NCBI RefSeq assembly: GCF_001530125.1
Contig: NZ_LDUG01000048.1
Location: forward strand, 146,047 to 210,046
Direction: 5' to 3'
Origin: Thiobacillus denitrificans
Lineage (GTDB): Bacteria > Pseudomonadota > Gammaproteobacteria > Burkholderiales > Thiobacillaceae
DNA: 64,000 nucleotides
Under the pieces are notes generated by a model, which was not told the DNA's origin, searched no databases, and was given only the letters and a program-made list of their open reading frames with translations. Of the stretch, positions 56,921-64,000 are shown piece after piece; the stretch's first letter is position 1; every line of letters starts with the position of its first letter. The position numbers and the translations under genes are program-made.

Positions 56921-57109
56921 ATGAAAGTATCTGAGTTATTGCGGTTGCTGGAAAAAGATGGCTGGCTCGTAGTGCGTCAACGCGGTAGCCATCGCCAATT
57001 ACACCACACTACGAAACCGGGTACCGTTACCGTTGCTGGCAAACCGAGCGTGGATGTCCCTCCCGGTACATTAAACAGTGCGCTCAACCAAGCTGGGTTA
57101 AAGGAGTAA
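56921..57109 (+). CDS. hicA: HicA-family mRNA interferase toxin
   Basis: A 62-residue double-stranded-RNA-binding-fold toxin: MKVSELLRLLEKDGWLVVRQ and the catalytic His in RGSHRQLHH, then VTVAGKPSVDVPPGTLNSAL. It starts at ATG 56921 (TTG 56915 is possible). Family length is about 60. It is followed by hicB after 4 bases and sits between thiO and a thiO fragment. Confidence 0.92.
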   Translation: MKVSELLRLLEKDGWLVVRQRGSHRQLHHTTKPGTVTVAGKPSVDVPPGTLNSALNQAGLKE

Positions 57110-57113
57110 TTCC

Positions 57114-57332
57114 ATGCGCTACATGGTCGTTATTGAAAAAGGCTCTTCTAGTTACGGTGCTTTTGTCCCGGATTTGCCTGGCTGCATCGCCGTAGGCGAA
57201 ACGGAAGCAGAAGCGCTTTCGCTTATTGAAGAAGCAATCCGGTTTCATCTTGAAGATATGAGAGCCGGCGGACTCCAAATCCCGCCGCCTGCATCAAAAA
57301 GCACTTATGTTGAAGTGGCGCAGGCTGCCTAA
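57114..57332 (+). CDS. hicB: HicB-family antitoxin
   Basis: A 72-residue antitoxin with the partial RNase H fold of HicB: MRYMVVIEKGSSSYGAFVPD, LPGCIAVGETEAEALSLIEE and AIRFHLEDMRAGG. It lacks a long C-terminal DNA-binding domain, like short HicB members. A GGAG site lies at the end of hicA. Its TAA stop coincides with the decayed end (CTAAGG) of a CTAG-type repeat. Confidence 0.92.
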   Translation: MRYMVVIEKGSSSYGAFVPDLPGCIAVGETEAEALSLIEEAIRFHLEDMRAGGLQIPPPASKSTYVEVAQAA

Positions 57333-57415
57333 GGAACCGCTGATTAATTTGTCATTGCGAGCGCAGCGAAGCAATCCAGCGTATTGATTAAGCGGGCATT
57401 TCTGGATTGCCATTT
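57329..57415. repeat. Half of a CTAG-type element after hicB
   Basis: CTAAGGAACCGCTGATTAAT followed by TTGTCATTGCGAGCGCAGCG and the AATCCAGCG interior matches the left part of the CTAG elements. The right end is missing and abuts the thiO fragment, so a deletion or rearrangement happened here. Confidence 0.75.
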
Positions 57416-57420
57416 TAGCG

Positions 57421-57673
57421 ATGTGTCCCGATACCGCCTCGATTCCCGCCACCCAGTCCGCATAGCCCGCTATCGACCGCAAGGCCAGCGCCGAAACCGC
57501 TCCGCGTAACCCCACGGCAGCAACGGCGAGAGAATGCCGCCCCTCGCCCACGACGACTCGCCGCCCACGATGCCGCGTTCCAGCATGGTCACCCGGTGGC
57601 CGCGTTGCAATAAAGCCAGCGCCACGCTCAAGCCCGAGACGCTAGCGCCGATAACAAGAATGTTTTGTGTCAA
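57421..57673 (-). pseudogene. Truncated, frameshifted thiO paralogue
   Basis: Minus-strand remnant matching residues 1 to about 84 of ThiO: MTQNILVIGASVSGLSVALA, SSWARGGILSPLLPWGYAE, then, after a one-base deletion near 57500, PVSALALRSIAGYADWVAGI and EAVSGH. It ends at the half repeat. It is about three-quarters identical to the intact thiO by eye, so the two are diverged paralogues rather than a recent duplicate. Confidence 0.85.
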
Positions 57674-57777
57674 TGAAAAAGCCCGAAATTGCCGTTCATT
57701 CTAACAAACAGGCCACCAGTCAGCAGACGCTGGTGTCTGTGCGGTTGAATGGATTAAGTTGGAGCGCATAAACAATC

Positions 57778-58305
57778 GTGAAAAACATGACGACCAAACT
57801 AACCGGATTCACGCTGATCGAGTTGATGGTCACCATTGCGGTGCTGGGCATTCTTCTGTCGATTGGTATCCCCAGTTACCAAAACATGGTGCTCAATAGC
57901 CGCATCACCGCGCAGGCCAATCAGGTGATAACTGCGCTCAACTACGCCCGTAGCGAGGCGGTCAAACGTGCCGCCCCCGCAACGGTCTGCTCCACCAATG
58001 GTGGGGCGGCCTGCGCCGGTTCCACGAATTGGTCCACCGGCTGGCTGGTGTTTGCCGATGCGAATGGAAACGGAGTGGTTAACGCTGGCGAGGCGGTTCT
58101 GCGAGTTTGGCCAGCGCTTAATAGCGGTAATACGCTCAACACTGGAAAAGACTTGCGGGTTACGTTCGCGGCCTCCGGGTTTGCAACAGGGTTTAACGAT
58201 ACGTTCAGGCTATGTGACAAGCGCGGAACGGCCGAGGCGCGCAGCATTGTGATCAATTCAATGGGCCGGTCTTATGTGCAAAAGGGGGCAACAGCGTGTC
58301 CATGA
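57778..58305 (+). CDS. fimT: FimT/GspH-type minor pseudopilin
   Basis: First gene of the minor pilin operon. The 175-residue prepilin has the class III signal with the peptidase site GFTLIELMVTIAVLGILLSI and the GspH/FimT domain (ALNYARSEAVKRAAPATVCS, GWLVFADANGNGVV, SSMGRSY-like C-terminus INSMGRSYVQKG). GTG 57778 or ATG 57787 could start it. FimT-like minor pilins take part in pilus assembly and, in some species, DNA uptake. It overlaps pilV by 10 bases. Confidence 0.88.
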   Translation: MKNMTTKLTGFTLIELMVTIAVLGILLSIGIPSYQNMVLNSRITAQANQVITALNYARSEAVKRAAPATVCSTNGGAACAGSTNWSTGWLVFADANGNGVVNAGEAVLRVWPALNSGNTLNTGKDLRVTFAASGFATGFNDTFRLCDKRGTAEARSIVINSMGRSYVQKGATACP

Positions 58306-58748
58306 TTAGTAGTCAAACCCGTGATGTCAGACATTCCATGCGAGGGTTTACCCTGCTTGAAGTGCTCGTGGCCGTCGTGGTGCTGTCCATCGGCCTGCTC
58401 GGATTGGCGGGTCTGATGGCATCGAGCCTGAAAAACTCGCATAGTGCCTACCAGCGCACCCAAGCAACCTGGCTGGCCTATGACGCGCTCGACCGGATGC
58501 GTGCGAATCGTCAGGTTGCGTTGGCAGGCGGCTATAACCTTGCCTTGAGCGCGGCCCCCGGCGGGAGCGCCCTGGCGAAGGACGATCTTGACGAGTGGGA
58601 TACCGCATTGACCAACACGCTGCCAGCAGGTGACGGTTCGATTGCAGTCGCGGCAGGTGGAGTCGTCAGGATCGTTGTCCAGTGGAACGACACGAGAGGC
58701 ACAGGCGGGATCGCTGCCGAACAATTCATTGTGGATTCGCAACTATGA
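58296..58748 (+). CDS. pilV: PilV minor pilin
   Basis: A 150-residue type IV prepilin-like protein with GFTLLEVLVAVVVLSIGLLG after a short leader, then LAYDALDRMRANRQVALAGG and a globular domain ending in EQFIVDSQL. GTG 58296 starts inside the end of fimT; ATG 58302 is an alternative. Part of the priming complex for pilus assembly. It overlaps pilW by four bases (ATGA). Confidence 0.9.
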   Translation: MSMISSQTRDVRHSMRGFTLLEVLVAVVVLSIGLLGLAGLMASSLKNSHSAYQRTQATWLAYDALDRMRANRQVALAGGYNLALSAAPGGSALAKDDLDEWDTALTNTLPAGDGSIAVAAGGVVRIVVQWNDTRGTGGIAAEQFIVDSQL

Positions 58749-59809
58749 AAACAGCCGCCCAGTTGATGCCGTATGAAAGACAGCGGGGTTTTTCGCTGGT
58801 GGAACTCATGATCGCCATGACGATCGGTTTCATCGTTCTGGCTGGAATCGGTTATCTGTATATCGAAAGTCGCCAGGCATTCCGCAGCATGGACAATCTG
58901 TCCCGCATGCAGGAAAGCGCGCGTTACACGCTGGAAATCATCGCGCGCGATATCCGCATGGCAGGCTATCGGGGGTGCGCGAGTTCGAGCGGTGATTTTC
59001 ACAATACCCTAAATAAGGGAACCGAATCCGCCTATAACTTTGGCCTTCCCATCAATGGTTACGATGGGGGAGCCGCAAGTTGGACGCCTGCCTTGCCAAC
59101 GGATGCGGGAGGGTTGAGCGGTTTAAGCCTCCTGGCAGGAACCGATGCCATCATCTTGCGCAGTGCGACCGGCAGCGGCACGACGGTAAGCAAGCAGCCC
59201 GGCAATTCATCTGCGGATCTCAAGGTAACAACGCCAAATGACCTGGCAATCAATGACATCGTCATGGTGACAAACTGCAAGGCCGCCACCGTATTCCAGA
59301 TCACCAACATGAACGTCAATGGCGCCGGTCAGAACGTTGTTCATAACACCGGTGCTGGTGTCGGTCCGGCTGCGCCGGGCAACTCCACCAAAGACCTGGT
59401 CGAGAATTATTCTGCAAGCGGTGGCGAAATCATCAAGATGCAGAGCAAGAGCTATTTCATTCGCGACGGCGCCAGCGGCAGGCCTGCATTGTGGCAGTTC
59501 GACAATTACAAACCCGCCGGCGGGGACAATCCCGCGGAGATCGCGGAAGGCGTAGAGAACATGCAAATCCTGTATGGCATCGATGCCGATTCGAACGGGA
59601 TCGTAGAAAGCTATTCGGCTGCGAACGCGGTCGCCAACTGGAGCCAGGTGGCAGCAGTGCGCATCAGCCTGCTGGTGGCCGGCAATGACGACAATGTCGC
59701 CACGTCCAAACAGAAATACAACTACAACGGCGCCCTGGTCGATGCACCGGATCAACGGCTGCGCCAGGTGTTCACCACCACCGTCAGTGTGCGTAACAGA
59801 ACGCAGTAG
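58745..59809 (+). CDS. pilW: PilW minor pilin
   Basis: A 354-residue minor pilin with prepilin motif GFSLVELMIAMTIGFIVLAG, the conserved ARYTLEIIARDIRMAGYRGC just after the helix, and a large C-terminal domain with VENMQILYGIDADSNG and VAAVRISLLVAG, typical of PilW. ATG 58745 overlaps the pilV stop; the longer frame upstream is within pilV. Confidence 0.92.
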   Translation: MKTAAQLMPYERQRGFSLVELMIAMTIGFIVLAGIGYLYIESRQAFRSMDNLSRMQESARYTLEIIARDIRMAGYRGCASSSGDFHNTLNKGTESAYNFGLPINGYDGGAASWTPALPTDAGGLSGLSLLAGTDAIILRSATGSGTTVSKQPGNSSADLKVTTPNDLAINDIVMVTNCKAATVFQITNMNVNGAGQNVVHNTGAGVGPAAPGNSTKDLVENYSASGGEIIKMQSKSYFIRDGASGRPALWQFDNYKPAGGDNPAEIAEGVENMQILYGIDADSNGIVESYSAANAVANWSQVAAVRISLLVAGNDDNVATSKQKYNYNGALVDAPDQRLRQVFTTTVSVRNRTQ

Positions 59810-59820
59810 GAGACAGTCCC

Positions 59821-60351
59821 ATGCGCATCAAACCATCAAAAAACGGAAAACAGCGCCAGGCTGGCGTGGCCCTCATCACCGGGCTGATTTTTCTGGTGAT
59901 GCTGACCCTGATCGCCGTCACCGCCATGCAGTCGACCACGCTGGAAGAACGCATGGCGGGCAATTCGCGCAGCCGCGATGCGGCTTTTCAGGGGGCGGAA
60001 GCGGCTGTGCGCGCGGCCGAAGTCGTGCTCAGCGGGGCGAGCCTGCCACCCTTTAACGGCAGCACGGTGGGCTACTACGCGCTACTGGACAATGGGGCTT
60101 CGGCCGACTACTGGAAAAGCACCCATAACTGGGCCGCGCAGTCGGTTGCATACAGCGGAAACCTCGCCGGTGTGAAGGAAGCGCGCTTTGTCGTCGAGGC
60201 GCTGCCGGCAGGATCGGGCAGTGGCGGCGACGATAGTCTGGTGGCGAAGCCACTCAGCGGCGGCGAGGTCTTTCGCATCACGACACGCGGCATCGGCACC
60301 GACGGCACCTCAAGCGTCATTTTGCAAACCACTTTCCGCAGAAGTATTTAA
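59821..60351 (+). CDS. pilX: PilX minor pilin
   Basis: A 176-residue protein with the PilX N-terminus QAGVALITGLIFLVMLTLIA, followed by VTAMQSTTLEERMAGNSRSR and DAAFQGAEAAVRAAE, the family hallmark. It lacks the classic GFTLIE site, as PilX proteins do (here G-V-A-L). It lies between pilW and pilY1 in the standard order. Confidence 0.92.
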   Translation: MRIKPSKNGKQRQAGVALITGLIFLVMLTLIAVTAMQSTTLEERMAGNSRSRDAAFQGAEAAVRAAEVVLSGASLPPFNGSTVGYYALLDNGASADYWKSTHNWAAQSVAYSGNLAGVKEARFVVEALPAGSGSGGDDSLVAKPLSGGEVFRITTRGIGTDGTSSVILQTTFRRSI

Positions 60352-60382
60352 GTAGCCAGGCAGCAATGCTCAAGGAGTTTTC

Positions 60383-63300
60383 ATGAAAACCCGCCATCCA
60401 ATCCAGTCTTTCAGCCTTGTGGCTGCCCTGCTTTTGCCCGCATTGCACGCCCAGGCAGTGGACCCGATTGCGCTGCCGTCCGCGCCCCTGTACCTGGCGG
60501 GAGGGGTCGCGCCCAACCTGGTGGTGACCCTGGATGACTCGGGTTCCATGGCATGGGGCTTCGTGCCGGACAAAATGGTTGAAAATGCGAAGGTAACCAG
60601 CGGATGCAGTTATCCACTTCTTTATAAATACGATGAGGACGGTCCTCTAACCAAGAGATATTTCCTGTCGGGCGATTACAACACCCAGTACTACAATCCG
60701 ACTACTACCTACCTGGTACCGTTGAAATACGACGGGACCCCGTACTCCACCACATTCAGCAGCGCCTATACCAATGGTTTTGATACGGGATCCACCCCGG
60801 TCAATCTGGCCAGCGCCTATCAGCCCACATTAGGATTCCAGCCCAAATCTAAGCAGTGCTATGCCAGGCACCCCGATATCGACAGTGGATCAAGTAAACA
60901 ATTCAGCAGCGATACGGTCAATGTGCCGGCCTACTATTACCGCTATGAGACGGGTGGGACAGCAGGGTGCACCGTGGCTTCAAAGACCAATGAAGCCTGC
61001 TACGTCTATACAGCGATCATCGGCGCGAGCGAGCAGCAGAATTTTGCCAACTGGTATTCCTTTTATCGCACACGCAACCTTGCCACCGTCAGCGCGGCCA
61101 CCCGCGCGTTTAACAACTTGCCCAGCACCATGCGTCTGGCATGGCAGGCGCTGAGCAGTTGCAATAACTTTACTTCCAGCAGTTGTAACGGCTGGGATAC
61201 CAACATTTCCACGGATCACCGCATACGCGCTTTGAGCGCCAGTAACCACAAAGAGAATTTCTACAAATGGCTGGAGAAGTTGCCTGCGAGTGGTAGCACG
61301 CCTTTGCGCGCGGCGTTGGGCCGGGTTGGGGCGTATTACAGCACAACGAGCGGAACCAATAACCCTTATGCAGAGGAGCCCCAGGTCAAAGAGGGAACGC
61401 AGCATTCCTGCCGCGCCAATTACACCATCATGATGACGGATGGGATATGGAATGGAAGCAATGCGAGCGGGGTGAGCGACAATGTGGATAACACAGCCAA
61501 GTCCTTGCCAGATGGCACCAGCTACTCTCCATCCGCGCCTTTTAAAGATGACAATTCAAATTCTCTGGCTGACGTTGCTTTTTATTACTGGGCCAACGAC
61601 CTGCGCACTGATCTGACCAATAACGTTCCGCGCAGCCCGCGTGCGCTGGACAAGTTGGTTGAAGATGGCAAAACCATCCCCACAGCAGATTATTTCAACC
61701 CCAAGAACGATCCTGCCAGTTGGCAGCACATGGTGACTTATACCGTTGGACTGGGCTTGACCACCACCTTACCCGAGTTGGACCCAGCACTGACTTGGGC
61801 AGGGAACACCTATACGGGAAGCTATGCTGACCTGGCTTCTGGCACACTAAACCCATTGTGGCCCGTCACCGGCACAGACAAGCCTGGGAACGTCGCCGAC
61901 CTCTGGCATGCCGCCCTGAATGGCCGCGGCCTGTTCTTCAGCGCCGAAGATCCCAAATCGCTCAGCGATGCCATGCAGGAAATGGTGAACAACATTATCA
62001 GCCGCAGCTCGTCGGCCGCGTCGATCGCCACCAACTCCAAAAAGCTCGATACCAGCACCGCCATTTATCAGGCAAGTTTCGACTCAGGCAACTGGACCGG
62101 CGAGTTGGAGGCCTTTGCGGTCAAGTCAGATGGTACTTTGGGCGACTCGCTGTGGAAGGCCAGCACCAAAATTCCGGCTGCAGCCAGCCGCAACATCAAG
62201 ACCTTTAATGGTTCGGTCGGCGTGGATTTCGCCTGGGGGAGCATCAGTGCCGATCAAAAGGCCCTGATTTCGGAAAATGAGCTGAATTACCTGCGCGGTG
62301 ACCAGAGCAAGGAGCAGAACAAGGTGAATGGCACGTTCCGCACCCGCACCTCCCTGCTGGGCGATATCGTCAACTCCGACCCGCTGTTCGTAAGCGAGGA
62401 AAATTTTGGCTATGACAAGTTGAGTGGTACGGAAGGAACAGAATACGTAACTTACATTGAAGGAAAAAGCAGCAAGACACCGGTGATCTACGTGGGGGCC
62501 AATGACGGCATGCTCCACGCGTTCAAGACCAGCGATGGCAGCGAGCTGTTTGCCTACGTGCCGGGGCTGATTTATGCCAATCTGCCCAGTCTGACGAAGC
62601 CGAACTACAGCCATAAGTATTACGTGGATGGCGCGCCGACCGTGGGCGACGTCTACTATGGCGGAAGCGCTTGGAAAACCGTACTGGTCACCCCGCTGGG
62701 CGCGGGTGGGCGCGGCGTGTTCGCACTCGATATCTCCACTCCCGACACGGCCTTCAGCGAGTCAAATGTGCTGTGGGAGTTTGACGGGACGAGTGCCAGT
62801 AGTACGCCCAACGACATGGGCTACCCCGTGGGCAGCGCGTCGGTCGGCCGTTTCAAGGACGGGAAATACTACGCGGTATTCGGCAACGGCTATGGCAGCG
62901 CGAACTGCAGGTCCGGCCTGTTCATGGTGCAGATCGACGCGCCTTCCAATGTGAAGTTCTTTGACACGGGGGTAGGCGCCTGCACGACCAGTGCCACTCA
63001 GAACGGCATGTCCACCCCCAGCCTCGTCGATTATGACGGCGACCGCATCACCGATGCGATCTATGCCGGTGACCTGCAAGGAAAGTTGTGGAAGTGGGAT
63101 GTCACCTCAGCAACGAACAGCGTTTGGGGTTTTGCAGCGGGTGGTAAACCCATGTTTACGACGGCGTCGGGGCAGCCCATTACCGCGCCGGTGGAGGTGG
63201 GCCCAGTGCCTTCTGATGCCTCGGGCAAGGCCATGGTCTATTTTGGTACCGGGCGCTACCTGCTTAACGGGGACGAGACCAACAAGACGGTGCAAACGTT

Positions 63301-63871
63301 TTACGGGTTGCTGGACGAAGACAAAGTAGTTACCAGCTTGAACAAGCAATCCATTGGTTATGAAGACGCGAATGCGCGTGTGGTCTTCGATGGTAATGAT
63401 GGGACTGTGAACTGGAAATCTCAACAGGGATGGTATCTGGACCTGCTTCCGCCTTCGGGAACGGCACAGGGCGAGCGAGTTCTGAGCGTTCCCTTGTTGC
63501 GCTTCGGACGGGTGATTTTCAACACCTCCATTCCGTCAGCCGATCCCTGTGTATTGGGTGGAACCGGCTGGTTGATGGAGTTGGACGCCGCAACCGGGGG
63601 CAATCTGACCTACAGCGCCCTGGATATGAACAGCGATGGATTGTTCAATGAAGGCGACTACGTCGTCATCGGCCAAGACAATAAGGGGAATGATATTAAA
63701 TCCCCTGTTGCAGGCAAGGCGTCGGGGTCGATGTCGCTCAACCAGCCTACCGTCATCACCGCGGGGGCCAAGGAGTACAAATTCAATTCTGATATCAAGA
63801 AGGGGATTAGCATCATCACTGAAAAATCCGGAACGAGCAATCCGCGTAGCTCCTGGCGGCAACTTCAGTAA
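60383..63871 (+). CDS. pilY1: PilY1 pilus-tip adhesin and biogenesis factor
   Basis: A 1162-residue exported protein (signal peptide ending AQA, about residue 26). The N-terminal half has a von Willebrand A-like MIDAS motif (VVTLDDSGSMAWG, about residue 50) and MMTDGIWNGS. The C-terminal half (about 640-1010) is the PilC/PilY1 beta-propeller with VIYVGANDGMLHAFKTSDGS and the calcium-binding loop DYDGDRITDAIYAGDL; a second Ca-like loop DMNSDGLFNEGD is near the end. It controls pilus extension/retraction and adhesion. A GGAG site precedes ATG 60383. Confidence 0.93.
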   Translation: MKTRHPIQSFSLVAALLLPALHAQAVDPIALPSAPLYLAGGVAPNLVVTLDDSGSMAWGFVPDKMVENAKVTSGCSYPLLYKYDEDGPLTKRYFLSGDYNTQYYNPTTTYLVPLKYDGTPYSTTFSSAYTNGFDTGSTPVNLASAYQPTLGFQPKSKQCYARHPDIDSGSSKQFSSDTVNVPAYYYRYETGGTAGCTVASKTNEACYVYTAIIGASEQQNFANWYSFYRTRNLATVSAATRAFNNLPSTMRLAWQALSSCNNFTSSSCNGWDTNISTDHRIRALSASNHKENFYKWLEKLPASGSTPLRAALGRVGAYYSTTSGTNNPYAEEPQVKEGTQHSCRANYTIMMTDGIWNGSNASGVSDNVDNTAKSLPDGTSYSPSAPFKDDNSNSLADVAFYYWANDLRTDLTNNVPRSPRALDKLVEDGKTIPTADYFNPKNDPASWQHMVTYTVGLGLTTTLPELDPALTWAGNTYTGSYADLASGTLNPLWPVTGTDKPGNVADLWHAALNGRGLFFSAEDPKSLSDAMQEMVNNIISRSSSAASIATNSKKLDTSTAIYQASFDSGNWTGELEAFAVKSDGTLGDSLWKASTKIPAAASRNIKTFNGSVGVDFAWGSISADQKALISENELNYLRGDQSKEQNKVNGTFRTRTSLLGDIVNSDPLFVSEENFGYDKLSGTEGTEYVTYIEGKSSKTPVIYVGANDGMLHAFKTSDGSELFAYVPGLIYANLPSLTKPNYSHKYYVDGAPTVGDVYYGGSAWKTVLVTPLGAGGRGVFALDISTPDTAFSESNVLWEFDGTSASSTPNDMGYPVGSASVGRFKDGKYYAVFGNGYGSANCRSGLFMVQIDAPSNVKFFDTGVGACTTSATQNGMSTPSLVDYDGDRITDAIYAGDLQGKLWKWDVTSATNSVWGFAAGGKPMFTTASGQPITAPVEVGPVPSDASGKAMVYFGTGRYLLNGDETNKTVQTFYGLLDEDKVVTSLNKQSIGYEDANARVVFDGNDGTVNWKSQQGWYLDLLPPSGTAQGERVLSVPLLRFGRVIFNTSIPSADPCVLGGTGWLMELDAATGGNLTYSALDMNSDGLFNEGDYVVIGQDNKGNDIKSPVAGKASGSMSLNQPTVITAGAKEYKFNSDIKKGISIITEKSGTSNPRSSWRQLQ

Positions 63872-63900
63872 TGGCCGATTCGATGATCGAAAGGACAGGC

Positions 63901-64000
63901 ATGAAAAACAAGAACGAGGGTCGCGCTTTTTGCGCGCGTAAACAGGCCTCCGGCTTCACGCTGATTGAGCTCATGATTGTGGTTGCGATCATCGGAATAC
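63901..64000 (+). CDS. pilE: PilE-like minor pilin (3' partial)
   Basis: The window ends inside this gene. The visible 33 codons start MKNKNEGRAFCARKQ and contain the prepilin cleavage site and helix GFTLIELMIVVAIIGI. Position after pilY1 fits the PilE/ComF-like minor pilin that closes this operon. A major pilin cannot be excluded from the visible part. Confidence 0.85.
   Translation, partial: MKNKNEGRAFCARKQASGFTLIELMIVVAIIGI

Overview
This 64 kb window is GC-rich chromosomal DNA of a betaproteobacterium. The best guess is a Nitrosomonadales / Thiobacillus-like autotroph or sulfur oxidiser. That is inferred from gene content and order (rseP-bamA-skp-lpxD-fabZ-lpxA-lpxB-rnhB, bamD / rluD-pgeF, fimT-pilV-pilW-pilX-pilY1-pilE, glutathione-dependent formaldehyde oxidation, a secreted DsrE-like protein), not from a marker gene. 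I saw no rRNA, tRNA, CRISPR array or complete insertion sequence.

Layout. 1-8.2 kb: envelope operon (sigma-E protease RseP, BamA, Skp, lipid A enzymes LpxD/LpxA/LpxB, FabZ, RNase HII). 8.2-11.4 kb: small membrane protein, thioredoxin-like protein, cation antiporter, GNAT/FemAB-like protein. 11.4-15.5 kb: succinyl-CoA synthetase sucCD, NAD synthetase nadE and PII gene glnB. 15.5-22.3 kb: sucrose phosphorylase-like enzyme, bamD, rluD, pgeF, exported ATP-dependent DNA ligase, GNAT protein, nadC. 22.3-32.5 kb: clpB, a pyruvate dehydrogenase operon (E1 alpha, E1 beta and an unusual 999-residue E2-E3 fusion) interrupted by a four-helix-bundle gene between inverted repeats, and a leucyl aminopeptidase. 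33-48.5 kb: beta-barrel protein, pseudouridine synthase, DsrE-like protein, an overlapping three-gene cluster (ThDP enzyme, unknown GT-A-like protein, PaaK/CapK-like ligase), CBS protein, formaldehyde detoxification genes, transaldolase, aroC, phospholipase D-like protein.

48.5-57.7 kb is accessory DNA: an adenylate cyclase broken by one in-frame amber codon, a HEPN/AbiU2-like gene split by a miniature mobile element, higBA, an orphan antidote gene, a Cys-rich exported peptide, an MFS transporter, an ELM1-like protein, three tandem 98-bp repeats, thiO with an in-frame palindromic insertion, hicAB, and a decayed second thiO fragment. 57.8-64 kb is a type IV pilus minor-pilin operon ending in a partial pilin gene.

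The main non-genic theme is miniature repeats. (1) A family of about 135-139 bp with terminal inverted repeats and CTAG at both ends has full copies at 19987, 22340 and 50556; the last splits a gene whose frame is restored by precise excision to one CTAG. Decayed relatives lie at 48511, 52703, 56340 and 57329. (2) A 266-bp nested inverted-repeat element lies at 22478. (3) Structured GTAGGAGG repeats lie at 8718, 32771 and 55130. (4) A palindrome separates sucC from sucD. (5) Short TCAGGGG repeats flank the four-helix-bundle gene and enter the aminopeptidase reading frame.
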